A stretch of 64,000 bases of DNA from an uncultured Myxococcales bacterium (GTDB lineage: Bacteria; Myxococcota_A; Polyangia; Polyangiales; Polyangiaceae): the NCBI GenBank assembly GCA_937949945.1, contig CALFEQ010000085.1, forward strand, positions 1 through 64,000, given 5' to 3'. Of the stretch, positions 57,901 to 64,000 are shown piece after piece. Under the pieces are notes generated by a model. It was not told the DNA's origin and searched no databases. It saw nothing but the letters and a program-made list of their open reading frames with translations. Every line of letters starts with the position of its first letter. Position 1 is the first letter of the stretch. The position numbers were made by a program, and so were the translations under genes.

Positions 57901-60666
57901 ATGATCTCGTTCCCGCGAGCGAAAGCCAAAGCCCGATCGTTCGCGCAGGGACTCATCCTCCTCGTCGCGCTGCTCGCGAGCGCGATCCTTCCCCTCGGCC
58001 TGCTCGCCACGCCCCTCGCCCTGGCGCAGGGGGCGGACGCGGGCGCCGGCCCCGCCGCCGCGCAACCGGGTGCGGCCGACGCGGGCGCGCCGCAACCCGC
58101 CGCGAACGGCGACGCGGGCGCGCCGCAGCCCGCCGCGAACGGGGACGCCGGCGCGCCGCAGCCCGCCGCGAACGGCGACGCCGGAACGCCGGGGCCCGAC
58201 GACGTCCCGCCGGAGGACGAGGCCGCGGGCGCCCCGCCGACCGTGCCCGCCGGGCCGACGATCAGCATCCCGCAGAGCGAGGCGGAGCGCGCCGAGGGCA
58301 CGCCGATCGTCCGCATCGAGATCAGCGGCAACCGGCGCGTCGCGAAGGAGGACATCATCTCGTACCTCCGCGAGAAGCCCGGCCACCTGTTCAAGGTCGA
58401 GAACCTCGCGAGCGACGTCCGCGCGCTGTGGGACTCGGGCTTCTTCGACGACATCGAGGTCGACATGACGCGTGTCGACCACGGCATCGTCCTCCGCTTC
58501 CTCGTCCGCGAGCGCCCGAACATCAAGGCCGTGGAGTTCGAGGGCAACAGCGAGATCGAGGACGACAAGCTCCAGGAGGCCATCGAGGTCAAGGCCAACA
58601 CGATCCTCAGCGTCCAGGCCGTCCGCCGGAGCGTGCAGAAGATCAAGGACGCCTACGCCGAGAAGGGCTACTTCCTCGCCGAGGTCGAGAGCGCGATCGA
58701 TCCGCAGCGCGACAACGAGGTCATCGTCCGCTTCACGATCACCGAGCACTCGCCGGTGACGGTCCGGCGCATCACGTTCGTCGGCAACTACAACGTACCG
58801 GACGAGGAGCTCCGCGCCGTGATGCAGACGGGCCAGGGAGGCATCTTCTCCTTCGGCTCGGGCGGCCCGTACCGCCAGGACGTCTTCGAGCGCGACGTCC
58901 TCATGCTCAACGCCCTCTACTACGACAAGGGCTACATGAACGTGTCGATCGGGACGCCGCGCGTCATGCTGACGCCCGATCGCGAAGGCATCGAGATCAC
59001 GCTCGTCATCCACGAGGGCCCGCGCTTCAAGATCCGGCAGCTCAAGGTCTACGAGCGCGACGCCGACGGCAAAGAGGTCGAGCCGCTCGGCGGGCGGCGC
59101 GCGCTCCGGCAGCTCATACGCGCCAAGAGCGGCGACTACTTCAACCGCGCCGAGCTCGTGAAGGACCTCGGCGCCATCCGCACCCTCTACCGCGACGCCG
59201 GCTACGCGAACGTCGAGGCGGAGCCGGAGACCGAGCTCGATCCGGTCCGACGGGAGGTCGACATCATCATCCCGATCCGCCGCGGGCCCCTCGTCCACGT
59301 CGAACGGATCGAGATCAAGGGCAACACGAAGACCCGCGACAAGGTCCTCCGTCGCGAGATGGAGATCGAAGAGGGCCAGCTCTTCAGCGAGACGAAGCTC
59401 GAAGACAGCAAGCGGCGCATCGTCGCCCTCGGCTACTTCGAACGCGTCGACGTCTCGACGGAGCAAGGCTCGACACCGGAGACGATCAACATCAACTTCG
59501 AGGTCACGGAGCGACCGACGGGCACGTTCCAGGTCGGCGCCGGCTTCTCGAGCATCGAGAACTTCATCGCGACGGCGCAGATCCAGCAAGCGAACCTCTT
59601 CGGCAACGGTCAGTCGCTCGCCCTCCAGGCGCAGGTCTCCGGCCTCCGGCAGATCGTCAGCATCCGCTTCTTCGAGCCGTACTTCCTGGACTCGGACTGG
59701 TCGTCGTCGGTCGAGCTGTACGACAACCTGATCGTCTTCCCCGACTTCGCGCGGCGCACGCTCGGCGGCGCGATCACGTTCGGCTACGCGCTCATCCAGC
59801 CGTGGCTCCGCATCGGCCTCACGACGACGGTGCAGCACGACTCGGTCGACACCGAGCGCGTCAACACGTTCTTCGGGACGTCGTCCGGCTTCGTCAGCAT
59901 CTACCAGCGGCTGCCGCTCGCGAACCTGTTCAACGCGGGCCGCACGATCTCGCTCCGCCCCGCGATCACCTACGACACGCGAAACAACCGCCTCTTCCCT
60001 TCGAGCGGTCTCTTCCTCCAGGCGTCGACCGAGCTCGCGTCGTCGGCGTTCGGCTCCGAGATCGAGTTCCTCCGCCACGAGTTCATCGGCCGCTTCTACT
60101 ACCCGCTCTTCGGGCAGGGCGAGATGCCGGGCAGCGGCTTCATCATCAAGATGAACAACAAGGTCGGCGTCATCACGAGCCCGCTCTCGCAGGGCGTGCC
60201 GATCTTCGCGCGCTACTTCCTCGGCGGCATCCTCGACGTCCGCGGCTACCGCCTCCGTACGCTCGGTCCGCGCCTGCCGCTGAACCAGGCGCTCGACGTC
60301 AACGCACCGCCGGTCCCGAACGGCGCCAACATCGGAGGCAACCTCCAGTACTACTCGAACCTCGAGTTCGAGTTCCCGATCATCGACAAGGTCGGCATCC
60401 GCGGCGTCGCGTTCTTCGATGCCGGCAACACGTGGAACCTCGAGCAGCAGTTCTGCAAGACGACGCCGGCGCCCCAGTTCTCCGAGCTCGTCAGCCCGTG
60501 CTTCTCGTTCCCGGACAGCCTGACGCGGCTCCGCCTCGCGAGCGGCGCCGGCATCCGCTGGTTCTCGCCGCTCGGCCCCCTCCGCTTCGAGCTCGGCTTC
60601 CCGCTCAACAAGCTCCCGTACGAGGAGTCGAGCGTCTTCGAGTTCACGATCGGCAACTTCTTCTGA
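57901..60666 (+). CDS. bamA: outer-membrane assembly factor BamA
   Basis: A 921-residue Omp85 protein that inserts beta-barrel proteins into the outer membrane. Signal peptide to about residue 43 (ALAQG), then a low-complexity segment of about 75 residues with three AGAPQPAANGD repeats, then five POTRA domains (first at VRIEISGNRRVAKEDIISYL, last at HVERIEIKGNTKTRDKVLRR), then the barrel from about 540. The lid-lock motif VRGY is present in ILDVRGYRLRTLGP, and the chain ends FEFTIGNFF with terminal Phe. The N-terminal repeat is extra to the family. Confidence 0.96.
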   Translation: MISFPRAKAKARSFAQGLILLVALLASAILPLGLLATPLALAQGADAGAGPAAAQPGAADAGAPQPAANGDAGAPQPAANGDAGAPQPAANGDAGTPGPDDVPPEDEAAGAPPTVPAGPTISIPQSEAERAEGTPIVRIEISGNRRVAKEDIISYLREKPGHLFKVENLASDVRALWDSGFFDDIEVDMTRVDHGIVLRFLVRERPNIKAVEFEGNSEIEDDKLQEAIEVKANTILSVQAVRRSVQKIKDAYAEKGYFLAEVESAIDPQRDNEVIVRFTITEHSPVTVRRITFVGNYNVPDEELRAVMQTGQGGIFSFGSGGPYRQDVFERDVLMLNALYYDKGYMNVSIGTPRVMLTPDREGIEITLVIHEGPRFKIRQLKVYERDADGKEVEPLGGRRALRQLIRAKSGDYFNRAELVKDLGAIRTLYRDAGYANVEAEPETELDPVRREVDIIIPIRRGPLVHVERIEIKGNTKTRDKVLRREMEIEEGQLFSETKLEDSKRRIVALGYFERVDVSTEQGSTPETININFEVTERPTGTFQVGAGFSSIENFIATAQIQQANLFGNGQSLALQAQVSGLRQIVSIRFFEPYFLDSDWSSSVELYDNLIVFPDFARRTLGGAITFGYALIQPWLRIGLTTTVQHDSVDTERVNTFFGTSSGFVSIYQRLPLANLFNAGRTISLRPAITYDTRNNRLFPSSGLFLQASTELASSAFGSEIEFLRHEFIGRFYYPLFGQGEMPGSGFIIKMNNKVGVITSPLSQGVPIFARYFLGGILDVRGYRLRTLGPRLPLNQALDVNAPPVPNGANIGGNLQYYSNLEFEFPIIDKVGIRGVAFFDAGNTWNLEQQFCKTTPAPQFSELVSPCFSFPDSLTRLRLASGAGIRWFSPLGPLRFELGFPLNKLPYEESSVFEFTIGNFF
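58081..58179 (+). repeat. 33-bp tandem repeat, three copies, in bamA
   Basis: Three near-identical 33-bp units (58081-58113, 58114-58146, 58147-58179) code AGAPQPAANGD three times between the signal peptide and the first POTRA domain. Copies differ at a few third positions, so this is an in-frame expansion. Confidence 0.85.
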
Positions 60667-60668
60667 GA

Positions 60669-60698
60669 GCCCGCGAGAGGCTGGCGCGGGCGCCCGCG
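60669..60698 (+). terminator. hairpin after bamA
   Basis: GCCCGCG (60669-60675) and CGCGGGC (60685-60691) form a 7-bp stem 3 bp after the stop; a third arm GCCCGCG (60692-60698) follows and could pair instead, then TTGTG. The T run is poor, so it may only weaken readthrough. Confidence 0.3.
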
Positions 60699-60720
60699 TT
60701 GTGCAAAACAATGCGGCCTC

Positions 60721-61407
60721 GTGCCCTCCATGCTTGCTTCCGGTCGCTCGTCCGTGCCTCGCTCGTCTCTCCGGTGGATCGCGCGCGCCGCGTGCGCCGC
60801 CGGCGCCGTCCTGCTCCTCGCCGCCTGCACGCACACCAAGATCATCCAGCAGTCCGGGGGCGGAGACGACGGCGATCCGGAGGGAACGGGCGACCGCCGC
60901 GAGGGGCAGCATTGCAAGTCGGGCGGCATCACACGGCCCGTCGACGCTTACGACATCAACCCGGACTCGGAGAGCGGGCAGACGTGCGCGATCGAGAACG
61001 TGCTCGACGACGACGGCAGCGTCGCGGGCCTCGACGCGCCCACGGACAAGACGCACGAGATCGACGGGCGCCCCGTGACGGGATGCATCGCCGCCGAGTT
61101 CGCCGAGGGCATCACGCTGGCCTCGCTCACGATGAAGATGAGGCCCACCGCCCAGGGCTGCGGGCACGAGTGCACCCCGGGAGCGAACGGATGCGGCACG
61201 GGCGCGAAGGTCTCCGTCTTCGCGGGGCCGTCGCTCGAGCGCCTCGGCTTCGTCCAGGAGCTGCCCCTGACGTCGAGCGACTTCTTCGAGTACCGCATCG
61301 TCCTCTACGGCGAGCAGCAGGCGCGCTTCGTCGCGATCTGCCGCGCGCCCGAGCCGATCACGGGCGACGACATCGCCATCGACGCGATCTACGGCTTCTG
61401 CCGGTGA
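60721..61407 (+). CDS. hypothetical lipoprotein
   Basis: A 228-residue protein with lipobox LLLAAC|TH. The mature part has a Gly/Asp-rich linker and about eight Cys (HCKSGG, QTCAIEN, TGCIAAEF, GCGHECTPGANGCGTG), and ends AICRAPEPI...YGFCR. No domain recognised. Probably at the outer membrane and disulfide-bonded. It starts with GTG (or the ATG at 60730), 54 bp after bamA, and could be co-transcribed if the hairpin is leaky. A role with BamA is not implied by sequence. Confidence 0.75.
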   Translation: MPSMLASGRSSVPRSSLRWIARAACAAGAVLLLAACTHTKIIQQSGGGDDGDPEGTGDRREGQHCKSGGITRPVDAYDINPDSESGQTCAIENVLDDDGSVAGLDAPTDKTHEIDGRPVTGCIAAEFAEGITLASLTMKMRPTAQGCGHECTPGANGCGTGAKVSVFAGPSLERLGFVQELPLTSSDFFEYRIVLYGEQQARFVAICRAPEPITGDDIAIDAIYGFCR

Positions 61408-61467
61408 CCGTCCCACCTCGACGAGGACGCCTCTTCCCGCCGCCGTGAGGAGGTCTATCTTTGTCCC

Positions 61468-62196
61468 GTGCCGGAGGTCGGTGAGACGTTCTTGCGCTTT
61501 CGCCTCGACGCGCGGATCGAGCGTCCCGAGGGCGGGCTCGTCGAAGCTTTCCGCGCGACGGACACCGAAGGCGGAGCGGAGGTGACGCTCGAGGTCCTCC
61601 GCGCGAGCGCCACGTCGGTCGAGAAAGCGCGGTTCGGCACGCGCGCGCGCCGCCTCCGCTCGATCGAGCATCCTGCGCTCCTCTCCGTGATCGACGCCGG
61701 CGCGACGCACTGCGCGTTCGAGTCGCCCGCGGGCGAGCCGCTCTCGCAACATGCGGGCGTCGCGATCGCGCGCGCGCGACAGAAGCTGTCGTGGCTCGCG
61801 CAAATCGCAGGCGCGGTCGCGGAGCTGCACCGCGGCGGCGTCGTCCACGGTCGTCTCCGCCTCGACGACGTCGTCGCGCTGCCGGACACGTCCGTGAAGC
61901 TCGGCGTCCCGCTCTCCACCGAAGCGGGCACCTCCCCGCTCGACGACGTGCGCGCGTTCGGCGCGCTCGCGTGCGAGCTCGTGCTCGGCGCGGACGCCGC
62001 CGCCGGCGAGACCGAGGCGGCGCTCGCCGAGCGCCTCGCGGCGGCCGGCCTTCCGCACGACACGGCGGCGACGATCGCCCGCGTGCGCGCGGGCCCGGCG
62101 ATGTCGAGCGCGGATCTCGCCGAACGGCTCGCGCCGCACGGCGACTACGCCGGGCCGACGACGGAGCCGCTCTTGCCCGTGGTCCCTCCACGCTGA
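61468..62196 (+). CDS. Hanks-type pseudokinase
   Basis: A 242-residue protein with a bacterial Ser/Thr kinase fold but no catalytic residues. The ATP-binding Lys motif (VAIK) is VTLEVL, HRDLKPxN is VHGRLRLDDVV (catalytic Asp gone), and DFG is lost (VKLGVPL). Structural parts remain: GLVEAFRATD for the N-lobe strand, AVAELHRGGVVHG before the loop, and DDVRAFGALACELVLGA for the F helix. It cannot act as a kinase by known chemistry and may be a scaffold or regulator. Its end overlaps the convergent RCC1 remnant. Confidence 0.75.
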   Translation: MPEVGETFLRFRLDARIERPEGGLVEAFRATDTEGGAEVTLEVLRASATSVEKARFGTRARRLRSIEHPALLSVIDAGATHCAFESPAGEPLSQHAGVAIARARQKLSWLAQIAGAVAELHRGGVVHGRLRLDDVVALPDTSVKLGVPLSTEAGTSPLDDVRAFGALACELVLGADAAAGETEAALAERLAAAGLPHDTAATIARVRAGPAMSSADLAERLAPHGDYAGPTTEPLLPVVPPR

Positions 62197-62693
62197 CGGC
62201 CGCGACGGCTGCCCCGTCGGAAGATCGGCCGGATCGCCGCGCTCACGGGTCCGGAAACCGCGGGCCAATGCCAGCAGACGACGCGCCCCGTGCTCGTGAG
62301 CGCACAGCTGTCGCGGATCTTCTTGGCGTCGTCCACACCAGGGACCATCTCGGCGTCATGGTGCAGCGTCCTGACGCAAAGCACTTTGCCGTCGGCTCCA
62401 CGAACGCAGACGTGGCCGCCGTAGTGCCCGACTGCGATCTCCTCCGCCGGGCTCAGGCTCGGGAAGTCTTTGGACACGTTCCCCCACGCGCCCCAGCAAC
62501 GCACGGTCTCGTCTTGCTTCAACACGCACGTCGCCGCGTCACCGGCGACGACGGCACGGACGTCCTCCCGTAGAGCCGCGCGCGGAGTCCCGAATTTCGG
62601 AGTGGAGCCGTTCGGAAAGATCTGCCCCGCGGCGTTGTATCCAGCAGGTGTCGACGAGGTAGCGTCCAGGCTCGCATCGACGCCATGACGCAC
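62145..62693 (-). pseudogene. RCC1-repeat protein remnant
   Basis: An open frame of 182 residues with two or three RCC1-like repeats: VVAGDAATCVLKQDETVRCW, EEIAVGHYGGHVCVRGADGK and DSCALTSTGRVVCW. Complete proteins of this type have a signal peptide and six or more repeats. This one starts with GTG, has no signal peptide, and ends in an Arg/Gly-rich stretch unlike the repeat (RRGSRRGRQRGG), suggesting loss of both ends or a frameshift. A short real protein cannot be excluded. Confidence 0.5.
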
Positions 62694-62857
62694 ACGCGCG
62701 CGGCAGCCACATGCCGTCGCGCGCGCTCGTGATTACCGCTGATTTCGTGAAATACCATGGGCGTACGGCCCGGTGACTCGACGAACCGCGAGCGGCCTCC
62801 GCAGTCCTTCGGACAGCGCCCGGAGCACGCTCGGCCGCATTCGTCCAACCCCCAGAC

Positions 62858-62871
62858 ATTCCACGTGAAAT
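62858..62871. promoter_or_regulatory. ATTCCACGTGAAAT upstream of gyrA
   Basis: A near-palindrome 53 bp before gyrA, inside a less GC-rich stretch (62730-62900). Its core TTCCACGTGAAA is close to parS-type sites and to TTTTCACGTGAAAA before smc. It could be a shared operator for DNA-topology genes or a degenerate ParB site. Confidence 0.35.
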
Positions 62872-62923
62872 CTGCGCCGTTTCCCCTTCACGCGGGACGT
62901 CTGCCGGACTAAGCAACGGGGCG

Positions 62924-64000
<1,077 letters not shown>

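Noticed and set aside
57895..62268. A long minus-strand open frame across bamA and following genes
   Set aside because: Antisense shadow of bamA, the lipoprotein and the pseudokinase, with no domain of its own.

Overview
The window is very GC-rich, densely coded on both strands, and looks chromosomal. It most likely comes from a myxobacterium (Myxococcota, probably Polyangiales-like). The reasons are the many lipoproteins with LxxC lipoboxes, a protein with a MYXO-CTERM-like tail, a Ser/Thr kinase with a zinc ribbon next to a PP2C phosphatase region, an Oar-like TonB-dependent receptor with a TonB/ExbB/ExbD/ExbD set, FG-GAP and Cys-rich surface proteins, and pilins carrying a DLDGDG loop. This placement is inferred from gene content; no 16S gene, tRNA, insertion sequence, prophage or CRISPR array was seen.

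Layout. 1-2.6 kb: end of a helical-repeat protein, two prepilin-like proteins and a membrane-anchored repeat protein, all overlapping. 2.6-9.6 kb: a CAP-domain protein, nagZ-hutI, and a BMP-type nucleoside/sugar ABC importer without a binding protein. 9.7-20.2 kb: an orphan Flp-like pilin, a Ser/Thr kinase, ddl, a PP2C phosphatase, an orphan SctV/FlhA export-gate protein, a TPR membrane protein, an AI-2E-family transporter and a HIT protein. 20.4-30 kb: a minus-strand block with the housekeeping order pheA-like, aroA, cmk, rpsA, broken up by three surface or lipoprotein genes. 30-35.2 kb: a small hypothetical, an FmdB zinc ribbon with a poly-Ser tail, an AT-rich regulatory island, and smc. 35.2-48.3 kb: a minus-strand envelope locus. 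It starts with a TPR lipoprotein and continues with TonB, ExbB, two ExbD proteins, a Pro-rich membrane protein, two lipoproteins, an Oar-like receptor, a DUF4397 lipoprotein and a lamin-tail-domain protein. 48.4-55 kb: otsA, then parC-parE. 55.2-64 kb: a small protein plus an HD alarmone-hydrolase-like protein, an MFS transporter, bamA, a lipoprotein, a pseudokinase, an RCC1 remnant, and the start of gyrA.

The most unusual material is non-coding. (a) Arrays of the hexamer GGCTCC(A/G) recur between genes, usually as two arrays in opposite orientation flanking 100-260 bp (10.3-10.5, 28.8-29.0, 50.1-50.5 and 56.0-56.3 kb). One array has run into the signal-peptide codons of a lipoprotein gene at 23.45 kb. 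(b) An ~88-bp element with a near-perfect 13-bp-arm palindrome occurs twice, each time just 3' of a gene and in that gene's sense direction (after smc and after the lamin-tail gene). (c) TTTTCACGTGAAAA plus a perfect DnaA box lie in the AT-rich island before smc, and a related ATTCCACGTGAAAT lies before gyrA. Among proteins, the notable ones are a PheA-like protein that has lost the prephenate dehydratase active-site residues, a kinase fold lacking all catalytic motifs, an orphan type III export gate, a two-membrane-segment Flp-like pilin, and the self-contained TonB/Oar-like locus, which could be a protein export system.
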